Origin: Actinomycetes bacterium
Lineage (GTDB): Bacteria > Actinomycetota > Actinomycetes > Actinomycetales > Demequinaceae
Direction: 5' to 3'
DNA length: 10,963 bases
Assembly: GCA_023428185.1 (NCBI GenBank)
Contig: JAEYYZ010000005.1
Coordinates: 1 to 10,963 of the forward strand
Position 1 is the stretch's first letter. Every line of letters begins with the position of its first letter. The translations under genes were made by a program, and so were the position numbers. Below are positions 1 to 7,412 of this stretch, one piece after another. The notes beneath the pieces were generated by a model, which saw only the letters and a list, made by a program, of their open reading frames with translations, ran no database searches and was not told the origin of the DNA.

Positions 1-1312
<1,312 letters not shown>

Positions 1313-1373
1313 GGGCTTCCTCTCGACGCGTGGGGGAGCTGCCGCGGTCCTGGGCCGCCTGCAAATCCATTAA

Positions 1374-1405
1374 ATTGTAACGCCATGCCCCGCGGTTGAG
1401 TTCCC
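1374..1405 (-). promoter_or_regulatory. Candidate ECF-type promoter of sigA, overlapping a TACAAT -10
   Basis: Reading the minus strand, GGGAACTC (1405-1398) is followed after 15 bases by CGTT (1382-1379). This fits the GGAAC...CGTT pattern described for actinobacterial SigE-type ECF sigma factors. A TACAAT hexamer (1379-1374) overlaps the CGTT and could serve the housekeeping sigma itself, although no good -35 sits 16-18 bases upstream of it. Either reading places the transcript start near 1368-1371, giving a leader of about 58 bases before the GTG at 1312. The assignment comes from motif matching by eye only. Confidence 0.4.
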
Positions 1406-1484
1406 CGCAACACACAAATCCCGGTCGTCAGGACCCGTTTGATGGTGGTTTGCCCTCAAATGTCCCTAAGAAGTTTTCATTGAC

Positions 1485-1500
1485 GCGCCTCGTCGGGCGC
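1485..1500 (-). terminator. Weak GC hairpin after the DUF4192 gene
   Basis: GCGCC (1485-1489) and GGCGC (1496-1500) form a 5-bp stem with a 6-base loop, about 10 bases past the DUF4192 stop codon. No uninterrupted U-tract follows on the minus strand, although CTTCTT occurs further on. It could be a weak intrinsic terminator separating the DUF4192 transcript from sigA, or a chance GC-rich stem. Confidence 0.25.
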
Positions 1501-1509
1501 CTCGGAGCT

Positions 1510-2559
1510 TCACCAGATCGCGACACCTAGTTCGAATGCAGACTCCACAAGCAACGCCAAGGAGTAGTGAGGATCAGCAGCCAAGGCCCTCCGAATGAGC
1601 GCCTGGGCCGCCATCTCCTCTCCCCGCCACTTCCTCGCGAGCGCCGCCACGGTGAGCGGTGCTGCGGAGCCATTGTCACGTCGTTGACCTGAGGCGTAGG
1701 CGGCGAGAACGGCAGCGAGTTCCGCAGCGGCCTCAGCGCGCGCGGCATCGTCACTGCGTGCGGGTCTGGCGAGAAGTCCGCGGATGGCATCCCGCGCGAG
1801 CTCAGACTCGTTACCCTTGGCCAGTTGATCCGCGGCCGAGGCAAAGCGGACATCAAGGTCAATGATCAGGGCGTCTCGGACCCGTACATCGCGCAATCCC
1901 GCGAGCAAACGCCCACATTGTGCGTCTGTGGGAGTCCGCCCGTCGAGCGCCTGGCTCACGCTCTCCCTCCACAATTCCAGTGTCTCGACGGCCCAGGCTC
2001 GAGGGTCGCGATCCCTGGCTTTCCACGCGCGATCCCGCGCTCGGGCGGCCCGGCGGCGGGCGTCGGATGCCACCCAGGGCACCAGGTCATGATCCTGTGA
2101 CTGATGGCTCAGAGAAGCCCTCAAAGCCGAAATGTGCGGTTCGGGAGGCGCTGGGAGCATCGGCATTCCGGCCGCAGGGCAACACGCCACATCAGTGCAG
2201 GCCGAAGAGCGGTACCGTCCCTGGCTCACTCGCCATTCATCACGGACGGGAACGTAGTCGTCGATCCAAGGCGCCACCTGCGAGAGCGCATCGCAAGGAG
2301 TCGTGAGCGCCCCATCCGAATACGCCACCAATAAGGCGAATGCGGCGCCATCGCGTTCGAGATGTGCGCCCACGGATTGACCTAACTCGCGAGCAACCTC
2401 GGGAATCAAACAGTCGGCTCGATCCACGCGCATGATGAGCCCGACGTGCCGAGTGCGGTTCACCCCGATGACGACGATGGACTCGTGCGGGGTGAAGCCA
2501 AGCAAGTGCGGGATGGCAGCGAGGAGTTCTGCAGGGCTGTGGACATGAGAAGTGGTCAT
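1510..2559 (-). CDS. DUF4192 family protein
   Basis: The product is a 349-residue protein of the actinobacterial DUF4192 family, whose function is unknown. The family signature is at the N-terminus: HSPAELLAAIPHLLGFTPHE followed by SIVVIGVNRTRHVGLIMRVD. The middle (about 150-200) is Arg- and Trp-rich, and the C-terminal part is Ala-rich and helical, ending with ALIRRALAADPHYSLALLVE, which resembles a TPR-like helical pair. No signal peptide or membrane segment is seen, so it is probably cytoplasmic. A GTG at 2574 is also in frame, but the ATG at 2559 has AAGGGTGG four bases upstream and gives the usual family start (MTT...SPAELLAAIP), so I prefer it. The gene lies upstream of sigA on the same strand, separated by about 200 bases containing a candidate sigA promoter, and is divergent from the polyprenyl synthase gene. 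The family call is firm; no function can be inferred. Confidence 0.88.
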   Translation of the reverse strand: MTTSHVHSPAELLAAIPHLLGFTPHESIVVIGVNRTRHVGLIMRVDRADCLIPEVARELGQSVGAHLERDGAAFALLVAYSDGALTTPCDALSQVAPWIDDYVPVRDEWRVSQGRYRSSACTDVACCPAAGMPMLPAPPEPHISALRASLSHQSQDHDLVPWVASDARRRAARARDRAWKARDRDPRAWAVETLELWRESVSQALDGRTPTDAQCGRLLAGLRDVRVRDALIIDLDVRFASAADQLAKGNESELARDAIRGLLARPARSDDAARAEAAAELAAVLAAYASGQRRDNGSAAPLTVAALARKWRGEEMAAQALIRRALAADPHYSLALLVESAFELGVAIW

Positions 2560-2656
2560 ATCGCCACCCTTCACAACGCGAGTACCTCGCGCGGTCCGCT
2601 CGCCCCCCTGATGTGCACAAGCAGAACCTGCGACGGTCTGGGCACGACATCAGCCC

Positions 2657-2669
2657 TACGCTGGTGCCC
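2657..2669 (+). promoter_or_regulatory. Candidate -10 of a leaderless polyprenyl synthase transcript
   Basis: TACGCT (2657-2662) lies seven bases upstream of the ATG at 2670. There is no Shine-Dalgarno sequence before that ATG. A TANNNT hexamer 6-7 bases before the start codon is the arrangement seen at actinobacterial leaderless genes. No convincing -35 is visible. The 2560-2669 gap between the two divergent genes holds no other clear signal. Confidence 0.35.
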
Positions 2670-3740
2670 ATGCCTACCAGCGACGTCGACGCCGCTATCG
2701 CCCAGACCCTTGCAGCCACGAATGCAGCCGTGGAACCGGTGGGGACAGGGGCTCACGATCTCCTCGAGCCCCTCACGCGCTTCGCCACTAAGGGCAAGCG
2801 GATCCGTGCCAAATTGCTCGTGGCATCTCATGGCGCGCACCACGGGACCCATCACTCGGCTGTCATCCACGTCGCCGCCGCTGTTGAACTCTTTCAGACG
2901 GCTGCGCTCATCCATGACGATGTTCTCGACAGCGCTGATACCAGGCGCGGCGAAGCCACCATTCACCGGGCACTTGAAGCTCAGCATCGGGAAAGGGCTT
3001 GGACGGGTGACGCGGCGCACTACGGGGTCTCCGGTGCCGTGCTCGCGGGCGACCTGGCACTCATGGCGGCACACCGCGCGTTAGCGATGGGTGGTTCGCT
3101 CGTGCCCGCCGCCCAGGCCACGCGCACTCTGTCCCTCTTCGCGAGCATGGCGGAACTGTGCACGGCGGGCCAATACCTCGACATGCGAGTGGCGGCGCAA
3201 CCGGTGGAGGCGTTGGAGGGCCAGTACGGCGATGTGGTGGCAGTCATGCGCTCCAAGACCGCTTCCTATACGGCTGAGTTCCCACTTGCTCTCGGCGCTT
3301 CAGTAGCCGGAGCGAGCGATGAAGCCGTAGCCGCCATGCGCGCCGTGGGGGTGCCACTGGGAATCGCTTTCCAACTACGCGACGACATTTTGGGACTAGT
3401 GGGCGCGCCCGACATCACAGGCAAACCAGCCGGGGACGACGTCCGGGAAGGCAAGCGGACTCTGCTCATGGTCCATGCCTGGAATCACGCCGATGCCTCG
3501 CAGCGCCAAGCAATCGTCGCCGCCTTTGGCAACGCTCACGCCCAAGCCCACGAGATTGACGCGGCCGTTGAGGTAGCAGTGAGTTTGGGCGCGGTGGAAC
3601 AGGCCGAGAAGGACATCGAGCGGCTCGTGGCCGATGCTAGGGCCGCCCTCGCGCGCGCGATTGTTGACAGCGCGCTTGATTCCGATGCGTTGGCCGAGCT
3701 TGACACGCTGGTCACCGCCACCACGCAACGGGTGGCGTAG
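2670..3740 (+). CDS. trans-Polyprenyl diphosphate synthase (IdsA-type, GGPP-synthase-like)
   Basis: This enzyme condenses isopentenyl diphosphate with allylic diphosphates to build C20 or longer isoprenoid chains, precursors of quinone side chains and carotenoids. It has about 356 residues. The IPP-binding KGKRIR is at about 41-46. The first Asp-rich motif is LIHDDVLDSADTRRG (DDxxD at 83-87). A QY pair (AGQYLD) and SKTASYT follow. The second Asp-rich region is FQLRDDILGLVG with KPAGDDVREGKRTLL (252-266). The DDxxG form of the second motif is, as far as I recall, normal in actinobacterial IdsA enzymes. Small Ala residues at -4 and -5 before the first motif are compatible with a C20 or longer product, but chain length is inferred, not shown. 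Start: an upstream in-frame GTG at 2613 lacks a ribosome site; the ATG at 2670 has a TACGCT seven bases before it. M. tuberculosis idsA2 holds the equivalent position beside Rv2175c and pknL. Confidence 0.9.
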   Translation: MPTSDVDAAIAQTLAATNAAVEPVGTGAHDLLEPLTRFATKGKRIRAKLLVASHGAHHGTHHSAVIHVAAAVELFQTAALIHDDVLDSADTRRGEATIHRALEAQHRERAWTGDAAHYGVSGAVLAGDLALMAAHRALAMGGSLVPAAQATRTLSLFASMAELCTAGQYLDMRVAAQPVEALEGQYGDVVAVMRSKTASYTAEFPLALGASVAGASDEAVAAMRAVGVPLGIAFQLRDDILGLVGAPDITGKPAGDDVREGKRTLLMVHAWNHADASQRQAIVAAFGNAHAQAHEIDAAVEVAVSLGAVEQAEKDIERLVADARAALARAIVDSALDSDALAELDTLVTATTQRVA

Positions 3741-3742
3741 CC

Positions 3743-3783
3743 GGCAAGAGTAAATTGCCCCAAGATAGGAGCGAGTGCTCCTA
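3743..3783. terminator. Hairpins between convergent genes
   Basis: Two inverted repeats fill the gap between the convergent polyprenyl synthase gene and the small DNA-binding protein gene. The first is GGCAA (3743-3747) with TTGCC (3755-3759). The second is stronger: TAGGAGC (3766-3772), loop GAGT, GCTCCTA (3777-3783), a perfect 7-bp stem that includes the TAG stop codon of the minus-strand gene. Neither has a proper T-tract on either side, so a bidirectional terminator is plausible but not proven. Confidence 0.45.
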
Positions 3784-4122
3784 GAAGAGAGCTAGCGCCG
3801 CGCGGCGCACGGGAGCCTTGACTCCCGACCGGAGGGCCTCGAGCGGAGTGCTTCCGAGTTCTTCGTTGGCCGCCAAGAGCCAATCCATGGCTTGCTCATC
3901 AGTGAGACCGGCATCGGCGAGCACCGTGATGGTTCCTTTGAGCGTGGGCAGAATGTGCGGCGACTCGGCACCGTCCACGATGAAGTCCGCGGGAAGCGCC
4001 AAGGCGTTGTTCTCTCCCCTGCGGACGGCGATCAGGTGGTGTTCACGTAGCAAGTCGCGCACGCGCGCATCGCGCTCTCCGATACGCGCCGCAAAGTCGG
4101 GGATGGAAAGCCAGTCGGTCAT
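3781..4122 (-). CDS. Rv2175c-type winged-helix DNA-binding protein
   Basis: The product has 113 residues and matches the Rv2175c family. An N-terminal helix-turn-helix spans about 5-35 (WLSIPDFAARIGE, then RVRDLLREHHLIAVRRGENN). It is followed by LALPADFI, SPHILPTLKGTITVLADAGL, a helix with EQAMDWLL, and the C-terminal STPLEALRSG and VRRAALALF, which parallels the VDALHAH...VVRRAQAMAY end of Rv2175c. In M. tuberculosis, Rv2175c binds DNA and is a PknL substrate; phosphorylation of a Thr in its flexible N-terminal tail prevents DNA binding. Here the ATG at 4122 begins almost directly with the folded domain, so that tail is missing. The frame stays open up to 4242, but those codons run through the divergent hydrolase promoter region and do not resemble a domain. 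A kinase of the PknL type lies 1.3 kb away. DNA targets are unknown. Confidence 0.82.
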   Translation of the reverse strand: MTDWLSIPDFAARIGERDARVRDLLREHHLIAVRRGENNALALPADFIVDGAESPHILPTLKGTITVLADAGLTDEQAMDWLLAANEELGSTPLEALRSGVKAPVRRAALALF

Positions 4123-4128
4123 GCCCCC

Positions 4129-4134
4129 AGCGTA
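4129..4134 (-). promoter_or_regulatory. Candidate -10 (TACGCT) of the Rv2175c-like gene
   Basis: On the minus strand TACGCT ends six bases before the ATG at 4122. The intervening GGGGGC could be read as a poor ribosome site, but the spacing fits a leaderless or near-leaderless transcript. No clear -35 is visible. Confidence 0.35.
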
Positions 4135-4179
4135 CAAAGCCACAGCACGTTTGCTGCGACCGCTCCCTTGCCCTTGATA

Positions 4180-4251
4180 AACCCGCGAACCTCGGGTTAC
4201 AGTCACACCAAGCCCATTTGTCACATTTGTAACATTCTTCACACAGGAGGT
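4180..4251 (+). promoter_or_regulatory. Upstream control region of the LysM hydrolase, with GTnACA repeats and strong ribosome site
   Basis: Four copies of a GTnACA hexamer are present: GTTACA (4196-4201), GTCACA (4202-4207), GTCACA (4220-4225) and GTAACA (4229-4234). The last three fall on a 9-base register, with 18 and 9 bases between starts. Direct repeats of this kind resemble binding sites described for the response regulator MtrA, which controls cell-wall hydrolase genes in several actinobacteria. A 6-bp inverted repeat, AACCCG (4180-4185) with CGGGTT (4193-4198), precedes them. TAACAT (4230-4235) is a possible -10, which would put the repeats over the promoter. AGGAGGT (4245-4251), seven bases before the ATG at 4259, is a near-ideal ribosome site and decides the start. 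The region is too short for a ydaO-type c-di-AMP riboswitch. Confidence 0.45.
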
Positions 4252-4258
4252 GCGTCAC

Positions 4259-5377
4259 ATGACCGCCGGTTCCCGCTCTCCACGCACTCTCACCACGGGG
4301 ATTGCAATCACTGCAGGCCTTGTCTTTGCCGCATTGCCTGCTACGCCAGCTCATGCCGATGAGCAACACACCGTCCGGTCCGGCGACACGGTGTGGGATA
4401 TTGCGCGAACCTACGGCACCACTGTTCAAGCGATCATCGACGCCAACACGTTGGGCCCGCGGGCGATCATCGTGCCTGGTCAACTCCTGGTGGTACCCAC
4501 CACATCACCCCAATCCACGGCTTTGGCTCAACCGGCGACCACCACTCATCGAGTCGTAGCAGGCGATACCGTGTGGGCCCTTGCTCGCGCTCATGGCACC
4601 ACCGTTCAGGCGATCATCGACGCAAACGGCCTTGGCGCCTCGGCCATGATCCGCATCGATCAGCAACTCCTCATTCCCGGTGCTACGACGGCGCCGAGCA
4701 CAACCAGCTCCTCGGCCTCCGCTGCCACCTCCACGGCCAACTACACCGTGCAAGCAGGAGACACACTTTCAGGTATCGCGGCGCGGTTTGGCACCACGGT
4801 GGACGCCCTCGTGGCAGCGAACGGCATCTCCAATCCCTCGCTCATTCGCATCGGCCAAACCCTCACAGTGAACACCTCCGCTGCTACCGGACTAGTGCCC
4901 AACACGTTCTTGGGTCGCACGTACCCCGATGACGTGGTGGCCGCCGCCAACGCCAACAAGGCCACTCTCAACGCCATGGACGTTCCCACGCGCAGCCACA
5001 TGCAAGCCATGGTGGTGCGGATAGCCGAGGACATGGGCGTAGATCCCGCGCTCGCTCAAGCCATTGCGTACCAAGAATCGGGTTTCAACCAGCGGGCCGT
5101 GTCCCCTGCCAACGCCATTGGTTGCATGCAAGTGATCCCCACCTCCGGCGAGTGGGCATCGGACCTCGTGGGACGCGACCTCAACCTGTTGATTGCCGAA
5201 GACAACGTCACTGCCGGCATAGCCATCCTGCGTGTACTCCAGCGCAACGGCACGCCACTCGAAACGGCAATCGCCGGCTACTACCAAGGTGAATCCTCCG
5301 TCAAGAAGCGAGGCATGAACAAAGACACCGTGGCCTATGTGGCGTCAGTGATGGCACTCATGGACCGTTTCGAATAG
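4259..5377 (+). CDS. Secreted LysM-domain lytic transglycosylase (SLT family)
   Basis: This is a predicted exported peptidoglycan-cleaving enzyme of 372 residues. A Sec-type signal peptide (about 1-33) has a hydrophobic core and a likely cleavage after AHA. Three LysM peptidoglycan-binding modules follow, at about 37-80 (HTVRSGDTVWDIARTYGTT), 97-140 (HRVVAGDTVWALARAHGTT) and 162-204 (YTVQAGDTLSGIAARFGTT), separated by Thr/Ser/Ala/Pro-rich linkers. The C-terminal soluble lytic transglycosylase domain (about 245-372) has the putative catalytic Glu273 in AIAYQESGFNQ, the GxMQ motif as GCMQVIP, and AGYYQG. These match the SLT fold, which cleaves the MurNAc-GlcNAc bond; the anhydro product is inferred from the family. 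The ATG at 4259 is chosen over a GTG at 4250 because of the AGGAGGT ribosome site. The gene sits just upstream of the PASTA kinase and divergent from the small DNA-binding protein, suggesting a cell-wall growth role. Confidence 0.92.
   Translation: MTAGSRSPRTLTTGIAITAGLVFAALPATPAHADEQHTVRSGDTVWDIARTYGTTVQAIIDANTLGPRAIIVPGQLLVVPTTSPQSTALAQPATTTHRVVAGDTVWALARAHGTTVQAIIDANGLGASAMIRIDQQLLIPGATTAPSTTSSSASAATSTANYTVQAGDTLSGIAARFGTTVDALVAANGISNPSLIRIGQTLTVNTSAATGLVPNTFLGRTYPDDVVAAANANKATLNAMDVPTRSHMQAMVVRIAEDMGVDPALAQAIAYQESGFNQRAVSPANAIGCMQVIPTSGEWASDLVGRDLNLLIAEDNVTAGIAILRVLQRNGTPLETAIAGYYQGESSVKKRGMNKDTVAYVASVMALMDRFE
4381..4620 (+). repeat. Internal duplication of LysM modules 1 and 2 (180-bp period)
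   Basis: The DNA for LysM1 and LysM2 aligns without gaps at an offset of 180 bases. Comparing 4381-4440 with 4561-4620 by eye gives 46 identical bases of 60. This includes the identical run GCGATCATCGACGC beginning at 4430 and 4610, and both encode GTTVQAIIDAN. LysM3 is more diverged. This points to a fairly recent duplication of one module plus linker. Confidence 0.7.
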
Positions 5378-5421
5378 GTCACAACCTCGTCGCGGCTCCC
5401 CGATGCTTCTCATGCGTTGCC

Positions 5422-5427
5422 TACAAT
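5422..5427 (+). promoter_or_regulatory. Candidate -10 (TACAAT) of the kinase gene, leaderless arrangement
   Basis: TACAAT lies seven bases before the GTG at 5435 and overlaps an in-frame ATG at 5426. No ribosome site precedes either the ATG or the GTG. If this hexamer is the -10, transcription starts at or next to the GTG and the ATG is not in the mRNA. No convincing -35 was found. Confidence 0.45.
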
Positions 5428-5434
5428 GAACCCC

Positions 5435-7396
5435 GTGGCCGAGACCCTCGCCGACCCCATGCTTGGCCGTCTGATCGACGGCCGCTACGAGGTGCGCGAA
5501 CTTGTTGCCGAAGGTGGCATGGCCACCGTGTACGTGGCTTTTGACCGCCGCCTGGAACGTTCAGTGGCCATCAAAATCATGCGCACGGTCTTGCCCGGAT
5601 CGTCTGACGTTCATGACTTTTCCAGCCGGTTCCGCCGTGAAGCGAAGGCGGCCGCTCGCCTCACCCACCCCGGGCTCGTGCGCGTGTACGACCAAGGCAC
5701 GGACGGTGACATCGCCTACCTCACCATGGAGTACATCGAGGGCGAGAATTTGCGCTCTCGGTTGCGCCACGAGGCCACTTTGCGCGTTGGCGAGGCGTTA
5801 GGCGTCACCGAAGCGGTGCTTGATGCGCTTGCCGCCGCGCACCGCTTGGGCCTAGTTCACCGTGACGTGAAACCAGAGAACGTGCTCTTGGATCAGGACG
5901 GTCGGCCCAAGCTCGCCGACTTTGGTCTAGCGCGCGCCGTCACCGAGGTCACCGCGACGTCCACAGGCATGATCATGGGCACTGTCGCGTACTTGGGACC
6001 GGAATTGATCTCCCGCGGTCACGCCGACGCCCGTACCGACATTTACGCGTGCGGAGTCATGCTCTTCGAGATGGTCACGGGCAGGCAGCCTTTCTCCGGT
6101 GGGTCCGCGATCGAGGTCGCTTCGCGCCACGTCCACGAAGATGTCCCGTCACCGTCGATTCACGTGCCATGGCTGCCTCCAGAGCTCGACGACCTTGTGT
6201 TGGCCCTCGCCGCGCGGGATCCGTTCGCTCGCCCGGCCGATGCTTCCACAGCTCTCACTTTGGTGCGGCAAATTCGCGCGATGATTGACGACCCCACGCT
6301 GGACCGGCGGGCCGACCCTCCTTCCGGCGCACTCCCCGTGCTGGATGATCACGGTCGCACAGCGATCCTCAACCCCACGCCCTCGGGCACCACAGTGGCG
6401 CTGCCGATTGGGCTTGGTGAGCCCATGGTTAACCTCTCGAGCCTCGACGGCGAGATCCTGGAGGATGACCCAGAGGCCACTGCACCCCACAAGGAACGGC
6501 CCAAGCCCGCCGTATGGATCGGCGGGATCCTCGCTGGCCTGCTCTTGGTGTTCGGCATCGGCGCGTGGTGGTACGCCACTCAAGGGCCCGGTGCCTACAC
6601 GACTGTTCCGGATGTTTCTGGAATTCCCCAAGCCGAGGCTGTCCTCGTTCTGGAGAGCCTGGGGCTTGAGGTGGTGCCACTTGAAGACTTCTCCGACGAC
6701 GTGGCGGAAGGGTTTGTGATCCGCACTGAACCCGAAGGCCAGTCCGAGGTGCCCAACGGCTCCGCAGTGGAGTTGGTGGTGTCACTTGGCCCGCGCCTCG
6801 AGGTAGTGCCAGACGTAGTGGGTGTGCTTGAAGCCGACGCGATCGACATGATCAATCAAGCCGGATTCGAGCAGATCGGTGAGATTCTGCGCATCCATGA
6901 CGACACCGCGCCGGTAGGTGAAGTGATAGCGACCGACCCCGTCGCGGGAGAAGAGCTGCCGCACTTCACCACCATCAACCTGACAGTCTCCAAGGGCCCT
7001 GAGCCCATCACGATTCCAGACGTGGTGGGCCTACCCGAGGCCGATGCTCAAGCCCGCCTCGTGGACGACTACGCCATGAACGTGACAGTGGTCTACGAAC
7101 GGACTCTTGAGCAGGCCAAAGGCATAGTCTTCAAGACCAACCCGCCGGCTGGCCAAGAGGGAACGCGCGCGCAACCCATCACCATCTACGTCTCTGACGG
7201 CCCGCCGCTAGTCACCGTCCCCGACTTCACCTTCCAAGACCCTGAGGCAGCCAAGAATCAAGCCGAAGATCTAGGCCTTGTGGTGGACCTGGAACCGCTG
7301 CGGCCGTGGAGTTCACCGCGCCAAGTGGTAGACCAAAGCCTCTCCTCGGGCAGCCTCGCGGAGGTGGGCTCCACCATCGTGCTCTATTACAACTGA
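5435..7396 (+). CDS. pknL: PknL-like transmembrane Ser/Thr protein kinase with four PASTA repeats
   Basis: The product is a eukaryotic-type (Hanks) kinase of 653 residues with an outward-facing peptidoglycan sensor. The kinase domain covers about 12-270. It has the glycine-rich loop LVAEGGMATVYVAFD, the ATP-anchoring Lys47 in VAIKIM, catalytic HRDVKPEN (Asp144), DFG (Asp162), an activation loop with several Thr/Ser (EVTATSTGMIMGT) and AYLGPE. A juxtamembrane linker leads to one membrane helix (about 359-381, WIGGILAGLLLVFGIGAWW). Four PASTA repeats follow at about 389-453, 455-522, 525-589 and 593-653. The fourth begins VPDFTFQDPEAA and is the most diverged. Domain order is that of PknB/PknL kinases; the neighbours (Rv2175c-like gene, class II DAHP synthase) favour PknL over PknB. 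Start: TTG 5417, ATG 5426 and GTG 5435 are all possible. GTG is preferred because TACAAT, overlapping the ATG, is a plausible -10. The gene follows the LysM hydrolase by 57 bases. Confidence 0.92.
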   Translation: MAETLADPMLGRLIDGRYEVRELVAEGGMATVYVAFDRRLERSVAIKIMRTVLPGSSDVHDFSSRFRREAKAAARLTHPGLVRVYDQGTDGDIAYLTMEYIEGENLRSRLRHEATLRVGEALGVTEAVLDALAAAHRLGLVHRDVKPENVLLDQDGRPKLADFGLARAVTEVTATSTGMIMGTVAYLGPELISRGHADARTDIYACGVMLFEMVTGRQPFSGGSAIEVASRHVHEDVPSPSIHVPWLPPELDDLVLALAARDPFARPADASTALTLVRQIRAMIDDPTLDRRADPPSGALPVLDDHGRTAILNPTPSGTTVALPIGLGEPMVNLSSLDGEILEDDPEATAPHKERPKPAVWIGGILAGLLLVFGIGAWWYATQGPGAYTTVPDVSGIPQAEAVLVLESLGLEVVPLEDFSDDVAEGFVIRTEPEGQSEVPNGSAVELVVSLGPRLEVVPDVVGVLEADAIDMINQAGFEQIGEILRIHDDTAPVGEVIATDPVAGEELPHFTTINLTVSKGPEPITIPDVVGLPEADAQARLVDDYAMNVTVVYERTLEQAKGIVFKTNPPAGQEGTRAQPITIYVSDGPPLVTVPDFTFQDPEAAKNQAEDLGLVVDLEPLRPWSSPRQVVDQSLSSGSLAEVGSTIVLYYN

Positions 7397-7412
7397 GCCA
7401 GCGGCACCAGAC

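Noticed and set aside
1368..1370. Minus-strand ATG as the sigA start
   Set aside because: It is out of frame with sigA and lies at about the predicted transcript start. The in-frame GTG at 1312 has a good ribosome site.
2670..3740. A degenerate second Asp-rich motif (DDILG) as a sign of a non-functional polyprenyl synthase
   Set aside because: As far as I recall, DDxxG at this position is usual in actinobacterial IdsA-type enzymes, and all other catalytic motifs are intact.
4130..4242. N-terminal extension of the Rv2175c-like protein up to 4242
   Set aside because: The extra codons overlap the divergent hydrolase promoter and ribosome site and show no domain similarity. Start evidence and family alignment favour 4122.
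4123..4258. A ydaO-type c-di-AMP riboswitch, often found before actinobacterial cell-wall hydrolases
   Set aside because: Only about 60 bases lie between the hairpin and the start codon, and the conserved riboswitch core was not found. Promoter-like repeats explain the region better.
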